A stretch of DNA of 64,000 bases, taken from assembly GCA_046052145.1 (NCBI GenBank), contig JBJOMW010000004.1, positions 1 to 64,000 of the forward strand, read 5' to 3'. The stretch is from Falsiroseomonas sp046052145. GTDB taxonomy: Bacteria > Pseudomonadota > Alphaproteobacteria > Acetobacterales > Acetobacteraceae. Below, one piece after another: positions 16,416-24,574 of this stretch. Position 1 is the stretch's first letter. Each line of letters begins with the position of its first letter. The notes below the pieces were generated by a model. The model had not been told where the DNA came from and searched no databases. It saw only the letters and a program-made list of their open reading frames with translations. Position numbers and translations under genes: made by a program.

Positions 16416-17396
16416 ATGAAGCCGACCCGCCGCACACTCCTCGCCGCCGGTGCCGCCGTGCTCGCCGCGCCGCGCCTTGCTGCCGCGCAGGGCGCCTGGC
16501 CGAACCGCCCCGTGCGCGTGATCGTCCCCTGGCCGCCGGGCGGCTCCACCGATGTGCTGTGCCGCCTGCTCTGCGAGCAGATGCAGGCGCGCCTCGGCCA
16601 GCCCTTCACCATCGAGAATCGCCCAGGTGCGGGCGGTAACATCGGCGCCGATGCACTCGCGAAGAGCGCGCCCGATGGCTACAGCATGGCGCCGCTGACG
16701 CTGGGCGCCTGGCACATCAACCAGTTCCTCTATTCGCGCCTGCCCTATGACCCGCAGCGCGACTTCCAGCCGATCTCGATGCATTGGGAATTGCCGAACG
16801 TCCTGGTGGTCTCGGCGCAGCACAACCCGGCGAACAACCTGCAGGAATTCATCGCCTGGGCGAAGGCGCAGCGGAACGGCGCCTCCTATGGTTCGCCGGG
16901 CGTGGGCACCACGGCGCATCTGACCGGCGCGCTCTTCACCAGCCGGCTTGGCATTGACGGCACGCATGTGCCCTTCCGCGGTGCGGCGCAGATCATCCCG
17001 GCGATGCTCTCGGGCGACCTCAACTTCGCCATCGACAATCTGGCCAGCTACATCCCGGTGATCGCCGAAGGCCGCGTGAAGGCCTTCGCGGTGACGGGCG
17101 CCGAGCGTTGGCCGACGCTGCCGAACATCCCGACCATGGCCGAGGCCGGCGTGCCCGACATGGTCATCACCTCCTGGTGCGCCATGGCCTTCCCCGCTGG
17201 CGTCCCCGCCCCGATCGTCGAGCGGGCGGCGGCCACGATCCGCGAGATCAAGCAGGACCCGGCCTTCGCCGACCGCTTCCTGCGCTCCGGCGCGCGCCCG
17301 GTCTTCTCGACGCCGGCCGAGGTCACCGCCCGCGTCGCGCGCGAGCGGCCGATGTGGCAGGAGGTCGTCCGCATCTCCGGCGCCCGCCTCGACTGA
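16416..17396 (+). CDS. Tripartite tricarboxylate transporter substrate-binding protein (Bug/TctC)
   Basis: 326 residues. A twin-arginine-like signal (KPTRRTLLAAG) directs export and is cleaved near AAAQG. The mature protein begins WPNRPVRVIVPWPPGG and contains ENRPGAGGNIGADALAKS and YGSPGVGTTAHL, the ligand-contact loops of the Bug family. These periplasmic receptors bind carboxylates and similar anions. No TctA/TctB membrane subunits are adjacent, so it may be an orphan receptor working with a distant transporter or as a sensor. A strong GGAGGAAA site precedes ATG 16416. Confidence 0.9.
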   Translation: MKPTRRTLLAAGAAVLAAPRLAAAQGAWPNRPVRVIVPWPPGGSTDVLCRLLCEQMQARLGQPFTIENRPGAGGNIGADALAKSAPDGYSMAPLTLGAWHINQFLYSRLPYDPQRDFQPISMHWELPNVLVVSAQHNPANNLQEFIAWAKAQRNGASYGSPGVGTTAHLTGALFTSRLGIDGTHVPFRGAAQIIPAMLSGDLNFAIDNLASYIPVIAEGRVKAFAVTGAERWPTLPNIPTMAEAGVPDMVITSWCAMAFPAGVPAPIVERAAATIREIKQDPAFADRFLRSGARPVFSTPAEVTARVARERPMWQEVVRISGARLD

Positions 17397-17506
17397 CGCT
17401 GGCGGCGGTTCCGCGCCCCCGCCACCGCGGGGGGCGGGCCGCCCGCCCTGCCCCGTCCGATCGGCCCCCGCTGGCCTTCCGCGCCCGGCCCGGCCATATC
17501 GGAGCC

Positions 17507-18172
17507 GTGCGCAACCTCTCCACGCCTGCCGGCCGCCGCGGTGCCTGGCTCAACAGCCTGCTGGTGGACCATGCCGTGCTCCGCATCTCCTGGCGGAACT
17601 GGGGCGTGGTGGAGGCCGGGCGGCTCTATCGCTCGAACCATCCCTTGCCGTGGCAATTGGCGCAGGCGCAGCGCCGGCACGGGCTGCGCACCGTGCTCAA
17701 CCTGCGCGGCCACCGCCCTATCTGCGGCTCTGACGCGCTGGGGCGGGCGCGGGCGGAGACGCTCGGCCTGGTGCACGCCGATGCGCCCTTCGAAAGCCGC
17801 GGCGCCCCGCAGAAGGACCGCATCCTGCGCCTCGCGGCGCTCTTCGCCGAACTGCCCGAGCCGATCCTGATCCATTGCAAATCGGGCGCCGATCGAACCG
17901 GGCTGGTGGCGGGCATCTGGCTGCTGCTGCAGGGCCGCCCGGTGGAGGCGGCGATTGCGCAACTGCATTGGCGCTTCGGCCATATCGCGGCGAGCAAGAC
18001 CGGCATCCTCGACGCCTTCTTCCGCGACTACGCCGCCTTCCTGGCCGCCCACGGCCCGAAGCCTTTTCTTCAGTGGCTGCGCGAGGATTACGACGAAGCC
18101 GCCCTCCGCGCCCGTTTCCGCAGCCAGGCCTGGGCTGATCGCATCGTGGATGGGGTGCTGCGGCGGGAGTAG
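17507..18172 (+). CDS. Dual-specificity/tyrosine phosphatase-like protein
   Basis: About 221 residues. The phosphatase loop HCKSGADRTG fits HC-x5-R-T/S, and an upstream LYRSNHPLPWQL and NLRGHR segment match bacterial DSP-like phosphatases. It should remove phosphate from Tyr residues or another phosphomonoester in the cytoplasm. No ATG exists in frame before the conserved region; I use GTG 17507, which follows GGAG by two bases, though the true start is uncertain. The ending has a basic helix. There is a 110-base spacer after the Bug receptor. Confidence 0.72.
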   Translation: MRNLSTPAGRRGAWLNSLLVDHAVLRISWRNWGVVEAGRLYRSNHPLPWQLAQAQRRHGLRTVLNLRGHRPICGSDALGRARAETLGLVHADAPFESRGAPQKDRILRLAALFAELPEPILIHCKSGADRTGLVAGIWLLLQGRPVEAAIAQLHWRFGHIAASKTGILDAFFRDYAAFLAAHGPKPFLQWLREDYDEAALRARFRSQAWADRIVDGVLRRE

Positions 18173-18183
18173 CAGGTCAGGCT

Positions 18184-18275
18184 ATGTCGGCTCGGCACCA
18201 GGCGCCGTGCAGCGGCGCCTCGCCAACGTCGCCGACGGCGTGTCGTCGAAGAGTTCGCGATAGGCGATCGCGAAG
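18184..18275 (-). pseudogene. AraC-family regulator C-terminal remnant
   Basis: Minus-strand translation gives GRFAIAYRELFDDTPSATL followed by ARRR and a TAG stop after about ten more codons. This matches the last helix of the AraC/XylS DNA-binding domain (typically GRFA-x-x-YR-x-x-FGE-x-PS-x-TL). Upstream in this frame the sequence (RCCLV before it) no longer looks like AraC, and there is no start or first helix-turn-helix, so only the tail of the gene remains. It probably once regulated the neighbouring DUF1254 gene or the phosphatase. The call rests on motif resemblance by eye. Confidence 0.5.
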
Positions 18276-18444
18276 CGCCCCCGGACCAGACAGCACCGCG
18301 TCCACCCCGCGGTCTACGATAAGGGTATCGACGGAGGGAGCATCCGCGTCGGACCGCCCCCAGGCTGACGGCATCCATGCGGGGTTTCAGGCGTTCTGGC
18401 GCCGGCTTCGCCCTTCTGCCGGTCCGAACGGCCCTGCCGAATCG

Positions 18445-18479
18445 GGCGATTTTGTTGCGATTGCGATTCATAAATCGCC
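18445..18479. promoter_or_regulatory. Inverted repeat upstream of DUF1254 gene
   Basis: GGCGATTT (18445-18452) and AAATCGCC (18472-18479) are a perfect 8-bp inverted repeat around an AT-rich centre that contains the direct repeat GCGATT-GCGATT. It ends 36 bases before the start codon at 18516, in the position of a promoter/operator. The AT content is high for this genome. Confidence 0.4.
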
Positions 18480-18515
18480 GGGATAGGGTCGGGCATCCTG
18501 GGAGGGTCGGCTTTC

Positions 18516-20060
18516 ATGACAACACGACGTGAACTCGCCATGCTGGCCGCCGCGGCCGCCACCCTGCGCGGCGCCTTCGGGCCCGGCACGGCGCAGGCGC
18601 AGCCGCTGACCGGCACGCCGACGCCGCCGGCCTTCCGCTACACCACGCCCATGCCCTCCGGTGTCGCATCGCCCCCCTCGGTCGAGACGCGCCTCGGCCG
18701 GCTGAACTTCTTCGATGGCGTGCCGGACGGCCCCAGCACCGACGCGATCTACGACAACCTCATCTTCCAGCAGGCGGTGCAGGCCTATCTGCTCGGCATC
18801 CCCGCGGTGAACCAGGCCTTCAACCGCCAGGCCATCCGCAGCTTCGGCCCCGACAACACCACCATCCCGATCTGGGAGCAGCTGGTGGACAGCCGCACGG
18901 TCGAGCTCACCGCCAACGACAATACACCCTACACCTGGTTCTGGATCGACCTGCGCAACGGGCCGCTGGTGATTGAGGTGCCGCCGCGCGTGCTCGGCGT
19001 CATCAACGACATGTACTATTTCTGGACTGCCGATCTTGGTCTGACCGGCGAGGATCGCGGACGGGGTGGCAGGTACCTGCTGCTGCCGCCGGGCCATACC
19101 GGCCCGGTGCCGGATGGCTTCATCGTCGTGCGCCCGGCGACCTTCTCCAATCTTGTGATCTGGCGCAGCTTTCTCGAGAACGGCAATCCGCGCCCCGGCG
19201 TTGAGGCCGTGAAGCAGCACACCAAGGTCTACCCGCTGGCGCAGGCCGCGAACCCGCCGCGGCTGACCTTCGTCGATGCCTCGACACGGCCCTTCAACAT
19301 GGTCGGGCCCGCCGATTTCCGCTTCTGGGAATTGCTGAACACGGTCGTGCAGGAGGAGCCGCTTGCGGCGACCGACCCGACCAGCCTCGGCTACTTCGCC
19401 GCCGTGGGCATCCAGAAGGGCCGCCCCTTCCAGCCCGACGAGCGCATGCGCCGCATCCTGACCGAGGCGGCGGCGACGGGGGATGCGACGGCGCGCGCGC
19501 TGTTCTACCGGATGCGCGACCCCGAGGGGATCATCTTCCCCGACCGCCGCTGGAAGTTCGCCTTCGTCGGCGGCTACAAGTTCGAGCGCCAGGCCGGCGT
19601 GCCTAACCTCAACGCACGCTCCTTCTACTTCTTCGCCGCAACCGGCGTGACGCCGGCGATGGACACGAAGGTGGTGGGCGAGGGCTCGACCTATCCCTGG
19701 ACGGCCGAGGATTCCAACGGCAACGCCTTCGACGGCGGCAAGACCTATCGTCTGCGCCTGCCGGGCCCAGTGCCGGTGCGCACCTTCTGGTCCACCATCG
19801 TCTACGACACCCAGACGCGCTCCATGCTGCAGACCGACAACCGCTTCCCCTCGGTCAGCAGCCAGAAGCCGGACCTGCAGGTGAACCCAGACCGCTCGGT
19901 GGATGTCTGGTTCGGCCCCACCGCGCCGGCGGGGCGCGAAAGCAATTGGGTGCAGACCATCCCCGGCAAGTCGTGGTTCGTTATCCTGCGGCTCTACGGA
20001 CCGCTGCAGCCCTGGTTCGACCAGAGCTGGAAGCCGGGCGACATCGAATTGCAGGGCTGA
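18516..20060 (+). CDS. DUF1254/DUF1214 domain-containing secreted protein
   Basis: 514 residues. A hydrophobic N-terminus (MLAAAAATLRG, cleaved near AQAQ) suggests export, with a Tat-like TTRRE before it. The N-terminal half has DUF1254 features (AVQAYLLGIPAVN and DNTPYTWFWIDLRNGPLVIE); the C-terminal half has DUF1214 features (TYRLRLPGPVPVRTFWS and a final GPLQPWFDQSWKPGDIE). The family's function is unknown; members are periplasmic and often lie by porin-like genes. GGAGGG precedes the start. It is followed by an 11-bp hairpin. Confidence 0.88.
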   Translation: MTTRRELAMLAAAAATLRGAFGPGTAQAQPLTGTPTPPAFRYTTPMPSGVASPPSVETRLGRLNFFDGVPDGPSTDAIYDNLIFQQAVQAYLLGIPAVNQAFNRQAIRSFGPDNTTIPIWEQLVDSRTVELTANDNTPYTWFWIDLRNGPLVIEVPPRVLGVINDMYYFWTADLGLTGEDRGRGGRYLLLPPGHTGPVPDGFIVVRPATFSNLVIWRSFLENGNPRPGVEAVKQHTKVYPLAQAANPPRLTFVDASTRPFNMVGPADFRFWELLNTVVQEEPLAATDPTSLGYFAAVGIQKGRPFQPDERMRRILTEAAATGDATARALFYRMRDPEGIIFPDRRWKFAFVGGYKFERQAGVPNLNARSFYFFAATGVTPAMDTKVVGEGSTYPWTAEDSNGNAFDGGKTYRLRLPGPVPVRTFWSTIVYDTQTRSMLQTDNRFPSVSSQKPDLQVNPDRSVDVWFGPTAPAGRESNWVQTIPGKSWFVILRLYGPLQPWFDQSWKPGDIELQG

Positions 20061-20072
20061 GCCGGGTTGCTG

Positions 20073-20096
20073 TGCGTGGGCGGCACCGCCCACGCA
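20073..20096 (+). terminator. Stem-loop after DUF1254 gene
   Basis: TGCGTGGGCGG, a CA loop and CCGCCCACGCA form a perfect 11-bp stem 12 bases after the stop codon. There is no U-run. A three- or four-base loop would form in practice. It is the likely 3' end of the DUF1254 transcript. Confidence 0.5.
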
Positions 20097-20342
20097 AGCT
20101 CGACAGAACGCGCGTCGCGCCCGCCGCGAACCTAGGCGCGCCGCGGATGATGCCGAGGGGATAGGTGGACGGCCCTGCCACCGCATGGTTGGCGTCGTCG
20201 TAGTCGCTGCAGGCGCTGATCTCGACACTGCCGGACGCCGTCTCGCCCCGCCTCACCAGTAGCATCCGCAGGGGCACGACGAGGTCCAGCCACGGGATAG
20301 GATGGATCGTATCCCGATCAGGCCGGGGTCAGCGCAACACGC

Positions 20343-22097
20343 TCACGCGCTGAAAGCCTGCGTCCTCACCAGCCGCGCATAGAGCCCGTCCTGCGCCATC
20401 AGCGCGGCATGCGTGCCCTGCTCCACCACGCGGCCGCTTTCCATCGCCAGGATCAGATCGGCATCGCGCACGGTGGACAGGCGATGCGCGATCACCAGCG
20501 TGGTGCGGCCGGCGCGGAGCTTCGCGATCGCCTGCTGCACCAGCGCCTCATTCTCGGCGTCCAGCGCGCTCGTCGCCTCGTCCAGCAGCAGCACGCGGGG
20601 GTTGCGCAGCAGCGCGCGGGCCAGTGCGATGCGCTGGCGCTGCCCGCCCGACAGCCGCGAGCCGCCGGGGCCCAGCACCGTGTCGTAGCCCGCCGGCAGC
20701 GCGGCGATGAAGCCATGCGCGGCGGCGGCGCGCGCCGCATCCTCCACCTCGGCGCGCGTCGCGCCGGGGCGGCCACAGGCGATATTGGCCAGGGCCGTGT
20801 CGTCGAAGATCACCGCATCCTGCCCGACATAGGCGATGGCATCGCGCAGCGAGTCGAGCGTGACAGCACGCAGTTCCGCGCCATCGAGCGTGATGCGCCC
20901 CGCCGTCGCGTCATAGAGCCGCGGCACCAGCGCGAGCGCAGTGGACTTCCCCGCCCCCGACGGCCCGACCAGCGCCACCGTCCGCCCCGGCTCCGCGGTG
21001 AAGGACAGGCCCGCGAGCGCCGCATCCGGCACGCCCTCATAGGCGAAGCCGACATCCTGGAAGACAATGCGGCCCTGGCCCTCGGGCAGCTTCGCCGCAT
21101 CCGGCGCGTCCTGGATGCGCGGGCGGTCATCGACGGTGGCGAAAACCCGGGAAAGGCCCGCCAGCCCCGCCTGCAGCGCGGCGTTGAGATTGCCGAGCGC
21201 CCGCGCCGGCTGCGCCGCGATCAGCAGCGCCGCGACGAAGCCCGTGAAGTCGCCGATCGTCCCGAGGCCGGAGGAAACGCGCCAGCCGACGAAGGCCAGC
21301 ACGCCGGCGACCGCGAGCCCCCCCAGCGCCTCCAACACGGGATCGACGCGCGCACGGGTGCGGGCGATGGTGATGTTGCTCTCGCGCAGCCGCGCGAAGG
21401 CAGCCTCCGCGCGGGCCCGCTCGGCCGCCTCCAGCCGATAGGTGCGGACGACGCGTGCGGCGCCGAGGCTTTCGGCCAGCAGCGCCGCCGTCTCCCCGAC
21501 CCTATCCTGCATCCCCGCCGAGGCGCGGCGCACACGCTTGCCGATGACCAGGATCGGCCAGATCGCGATCGGGTAGAGCAGCGCCGCCAGCAGCGCCATC
21601 TGCCAATCCATCCACAGCATCGAGCCGACCAGGCCGATCACCGTCAGCACATTGGCAACGCCACCCATGCCCTTGCCCAGCGCCTCGCTGATCAGCGCGG
21701 CGTCGGTGGTGAAGCGCGCGGCGTGGCGTGCCGGCGCCTCGCGCGCGACCTGCGCCAGGTCGGCGCGGGTGAGTGCCGCGAACAGCCGCTTCTGCAGCCC
21801 CTCCACCACCCGCTGCACCACGGTCTGCGTCGCCACCGCCTGGCCGTATTGGGACAGCGCCTTGGCCGAGGTGACGGCGATGATGATCGGCGGCAGCAGC
21901 CACACGACGGTGGAATCGCCCGCCGCGAAGCGGTTGAAGGCCTGCTGGATGATGACGGGGTAGAGCGCCGTCGTCCCCGCCACCGCGAGGGTGCAGAGCG
22001 CCGCCAGCGCCAGCAGCCGCGGCTGGTGCCGCACATGCTCGGACCAGAGCCGGCGGACCAGCGGGAGGGAGGCGGCGTCGAAGGCGGGGCGAGCCAT
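20343..22097 (-). CDS. ABC exporter, fused permease and ATPase (MsbA-like)
   Basis: 584 residues in one half-transporter: a six-helix membrane domain (to about residue 315), then a nucleotide-binding domain with Walker A GPSGAGKST, signature RLSGGQRQRIALARAL and Walker B VLLLDEATSALD, and the H-loop in VIAHRLSTV. It works as a homodimer in the inner membrane. The layout matches lipid A flippases (MsbA) and related lipid/peptide exporters, but the cargo cannot be assigned. It lies 127 bases downstream of the CCA gene on the same strand. Confidence 0.9.
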   Translation of the reverse strand: MARPAFDAASLPLVRRLWSEHVRHQPRLLALAALCTLAVAGTTALYPVIIQQAFNRFAAGDSTVVWLLPPIIIAVTSAKALSQYGQAVATQTVVQRVVEGLQKRLFAALTRADLAQVAREAPARHAARFTTDAALISEALGKGMGGVANVLTVIGLVGSMLWMDWQMALLAALLYPIAIWPILVIGKRVRRASAGMQDRVGETAALLAESLGAARVVRTYRLEAAERARAEAAFARLRESNITIARTRARVDPVLEALGGLAVAGVLAFVGWRVSSGLGTIGDFTGFVAALLIAAQPARALGNLNAALQAGLAGLSRVFATVDDRPRIQDAPDAAKLPEGQGRIVFQDVGFAYEGVPDAALAGLSFTAEPGRTVALVGPSGAGKSTALALVPRLYDATAGRITLDGAELRAVTLDSLRDAIAYVGQDAVIFDDTALANIACGRPGATRAEVEDAARAAAAHGFIAALPAGYDTVLGPGGSRLSGGQRQRIALARALLRNPRVLLLDEATSALDAENEALVQQAIAKLRAGRTTLVIAHRLSTVRDADLILAMESGRVVEQGTHAALMAQDGLYARLVRTQAFSA

Positions 22098-22224
22098 GCG
22101 TCTGCTCTAGACCGGCCCGGCCCGCAGCGGGAGGGTCACCGCCCGCTTCGAGGCTTGCCAGCGCCCCCAGGATCGGCTAGTTCTCATTTCGTTCACGCAG
22201 AGTCGGCTGGGCGTCGCGCCCCTG

Positions 22225-23517
22225 TCAGGTCCCGCGACGCAAAGCCGCCTTTGGATCAGCCGGGGTGGCGGTCCCGTACGCCGCCCCGGCGCCGTCCATC
22301 CGCCGCCGCGCTTCGGCGAGGCAAGCCGCGCGATCGGCTTCGGCACCGCCTGCGATCCACCATTCCTGCACGCCATGCAGCAGCTCGCCCACCGCCGGCC
22401 CGGGCGGCAGGCCGAGCGCCAGCAGGTCGCGCCCCTGAATGGGGAAGACCGGCACCTCCATCGCCGCGACCGTGGCGCGCAAGCCGGCGCGGTCCTGTCC
22501 GTCGGTGGCCTCCGCCAGCCAGAGCGCATCAAGCGCGGCCGCCGTGCCGCGCCCAGCGAGCCAGGCCCGGAGCCGGCCGGGCTCCGCGCTCTGGGGTAGG
22601 CCGGCGAATTTGTCCGAAGCCGAAGACCCGACCACTGTCAGTGCGTGCAGCCGGGCGCGCTCGGCGCCCGACAGGCGCAGCCGCTCGGCGAGCCCCGCCA
22701 CCGCGCCGGCCGGCACCAGCGCTGCCAACCGCAGCAGCGGATCGGCGGGCGCGCCGCGCGCCACCAGCCGGGCCAGCGCCCCGCTCCCGCCCGCCTCGGG
22801 CAGCGCCGCGGCGCCGAGTCCGGTCTCGGCCATCAGCGCCAGCGCCGCCAGCGGGTCCGGCGCGGCCAGCAGGCGCTTCAACTCCATCCAGATGCGCTCT
22901 GGCGCGATCCGGGCGCGAAACCCCGGCACGGCGTCGCGGATCGCCGCCAGCGCCGCCGGATCGGGCGCGCCCTGGCCGTAGCGGGCCCAGAAGCGGAAGA
23001 AGCGCAGGCCACGGAGGTAATCCTCCGCGAGCCGCGTCGCAGGGTCGCCGACAAAGCGCACCCGTCCCGCGGCCAGGTCCGCCCGCCCGCCGAAGTAATC
23101 CCAAAGCCGCCCATCGGGGGCGAGGGACATGGCGTTGATCGTGAAATCCCGCCGCGCCGCGTCCTCGCGCCAATCGGTGGTCCAGGCGACCTCGGCATGA
23201 CGGCCATCGGTCGCGACATCGCGCCGCAGCGCCGTGACCTCGACCGGCTGGCGGTCGCGCACGGCGGTGACGGTGCCATGGGCGAGCCCGGTCTCGAACA
23301 CCTTGAGCCCGGCGGCCAGCAGGCGCCGCGCGATCTCCTCAGGTGGGAAGGGCGCGGCGACATCAACGTCATGCACCGCGCGCCCGGCCAGCGCATCGCG
23401 CACGCAGCCGCCGACGGCGCGGGCACCTGGCAACGCGGCGAGCACCGCCGCCGGCGCCGGCGCGGCGAGGAAATCGGGCGGCGCGATGATGACCATCGGC
23501 GGATCGGGATCCGTCAC
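22225..23517 (-). CDS. cca: CCA tRNA nucleotidyltransferase
   Basis: 430 residues. The class II nucleotidyltransferase head holds GGCVRDALAGRAVHDVDVA with the metal-binding D-x-D, followed by the RRDFTINAM and RLAEDYLRGLRFFRF blocks. It adds or repairs the 3' CCA of tRNAs using CTP and ATP. No HD domain motif is apparent in the C-terminal part. It starts with GTG overlapping the DUF6111 stop (GTGA); an ATG at 23496 is an alternative. DUF1285-NUDIX-CCA order is common in alphaproteobacteria. Confidence 0.92.
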   Translation of the reverse strand: MTDPDPPMVIIAPPDFLAAPAPAAVLAALPGARAVGGCVRDALAGRAVHDVDVAAPFPPEEIARRLLAAGLKVFETGLAHGTVTAVRDRQPVEVTALRRDVATDGRHAEVAWTTDWREDAARRDFTINAMSLAPDGRLWDYFGGRADLAAGRVRFVGDPATRLAEDYLRGLRFFRFWARYGQGAPDPAALAAIRDAVPGFRARIAPERIWMELKRLLAAPDPLAALALMAETGLGAAALPEAGGSGALARLVARGAPADPLLRLAALVPAGAVAGLAERLRLSGAERARLHALTVVGSSASDKFAGLPQSAEPGRLRAWLAGRGTAAALDALWLAEATDGQDRAGLRATVAAMEVPVFPIQGRDLLALGLPPGPAVGELLHGVQEWWIAGGAEADRAACLAEARRRMDGAGAAYGTATPADPKAALRRGT

Positions 23518-23768
23518 GGACGCGGCTCCGCATGGCCGCGCTGGATCGTCCCGTCCGGGGCGAGCGTCGCCGGCACATAGGCAACCCCGCGGTCGAAGCT
23601 GCGCGACAGGCCGAACCAGACCGCGCCCGAGAGCATCAGCCCAACACCCAGCAGCAGCGCGATGACCATGCCCGAGGACGGCTCCCCCCGCGCCGGCCCG
23701 AAGCGGCGCCAGGCGAGGTAGAGCCCAAAGGGCAGCAGCACGAGGAGGATCGCGACGAAGGCGGCCAT
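23514..23768 (-). CDS. DUF6111-like small membrane protein
   Basis: 84 residues with two hydrophobic segments (AAFVAILLVLLPFGLYLAW and MVIALLLGVGLMLSGAVWFG) and a tail with DRGVAYVPATLAPDGTI. This matches the small DUF6111-type proteins that precede cca in alphaproteobacteria. Function unknown; an inner-membrane protein. I start at ATG 23768; an extension to 23822 would run into the palindromic element. It is translationally coupled to cca. Confidence 0.75.
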   Translation of the reverse strand: MAAFVAILLVLLPFGLYLAWRRFGPARGEPSSGMVIALLLGVGLMLSGAVWFGLSRSFDRGVAYVPATLAPDGTIQRGHAEPRP

Positions 23769-23807
23769 GACGGGAAGGATATAGACCCGCCGCGCGCGAG
23801 GGCAGCT

Positions 23808-23970
23808 AGGCCCGTTAGACAAGGCAGGCGGCTGAGGGCCGGCGGCGGATTTTTTGTCCTGGCTAGGAAGGTGGCGCAGCCGATGGTGGTTCCATCGGCA
23901 AGCCGCCTGACGAAGCCAGGGCGAAAAAGACCCGCTGGACCGACCCGCCTCTGCCTTGTCTAACGGGCCT
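23808..23970 (-). repeat. Long palindromic element, copy 1
   Basis: A 163-bp imperfect palindrome. The outer arms (23808-23827 and 23951-23970) are a perfect 20-bp inverted repeat, starting AGGCCCGTTAGACAAGGCAG. Inside are a T-rich/A-rich stem (TTTTTTGTCCTGGC against GCCAGGGCGAAAAA) and a terminal hairpin GCCGATGG-TGGTT-CCATCGGC. Copy 2 at 32695-32858 shares the core. The element begins exactly at the end of the NUDIX gene: its first base completes that gene's TGA. It carries no open frame for a transposase. Confidence 0.8.
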
Positions 23971-24572
23971 CAGCGCAAAACGCGGGCGAGGCTCACCAGC
24001 ATCGCCGCCGTCGCGCCCCAGATCAGGTGCTCGGGATGCGGCCAGACCCAGAATTCGCGCATCCGCCCGCGGAACTCCGCCCGCCGGCGTTCCGGCGCCG
24101 CGGGGTCGAGCACGGTGGCCAGCGGCAATTCGAAGATCGCCGCGACCTCGCCCGGGTCGGGCGTCAGCGTCAGCGGCGGCGGCACCACGGCGACAATCGG
24201 CGTCACGCGATAGCCCGTGCCCGTCAGATGCTGCGGCAGCCGGCCCGCCAGTTCCGGCAGGCGGGGGTCGAGGCCGACCTCCTCCGCTGCCTCACGCAGG
24301 GCCGCGTCCTCCGCGCTCTCGCCCGGCTCGATCCGTCCGCCCGGGAAGGCAACCTGCCCGGCATGGGCCGCAAGGTTCGCTGCGCGCAGTGTCAGCAGGA
24401 TGGAAGGGCCGGCCGCGTGCCAGACGATCGGCACCAGCACGGCCGCTTCCCGCAATGCGGGGAGGGCAGCGCGGGACTCGGCGTCATCGAAGCTGGTGGG
24501 CGCGATGCGGGCCAGCCGCTCCGTATCCTGAAGCCGCGCGGCGATCTCCGCGCGCGAGAAGGGCAGCCCCAC
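23970..24572 (-). CDS. NUDIX hydrolase, CoA pyrophosphatase type
   Basis: 200 residues. The Nudix box is complete: GGRIEPGESAEDAALREAAE followed by EVGL, with all catalytic Glu residues. The preceding LLTLRAANLAAHAGQVAFPG contains the LLTxR...HxGQxxFPGG pattern of the UPF0035/CoA-pyrophosphatase subgroup, which splits CoA or nucleoside diphosphate derivatives. It starts with GTG two bases after the DUF1285 stop, so the two are co-translated. The final base of its TGA is also the first base of the palindromic element. Confidence 0.9.
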   Translation of the reverse strand: MGLPFSRAEIAARLQDTERLARIAPTSFDDAESRAALPALREAAVLVPIVWHAAGPSILLTLRAANLAAHAGQVAFPGGRIEPGESAEDAALREAAEEVGLDPRLPELAGRLPQHLTGTGYRVTPIVAVVPPPLTLTPDPGEVAAIFELPLATVLDPAAPERRRAEFRGRMREFWVWPHPEHLIWGATAAMLVSLARVLR

Positions 24573-24574
24573 CC

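Larger units (their letters stand above)
18173..18515. other. Spacer with AraC relic and possible operator
   Basis: 343 bases without an intact gene. It holds the C-terminal remnant of an AraC-type regulator on the minus strand (about 18184-18275) and a perfect inverted repeat at 18445-18479 just before the DUF1254 gene. The middle part, about 18280-18440, shows nothing I can name. Confidence 0.5.

Noticed and set aside
20409..23138. 909-residue plus-strand open frame
   Set aside because: Antisense to the ABC exporter and cca; Arg/Pro/His-rich without motifs, a typical high-GC shadow.
23808..23970. Insertion sequence
   Set aside because: The palindrome is far too short for a transposase, has no open frame of its own and no visible target duplication; described as a repeat instead.
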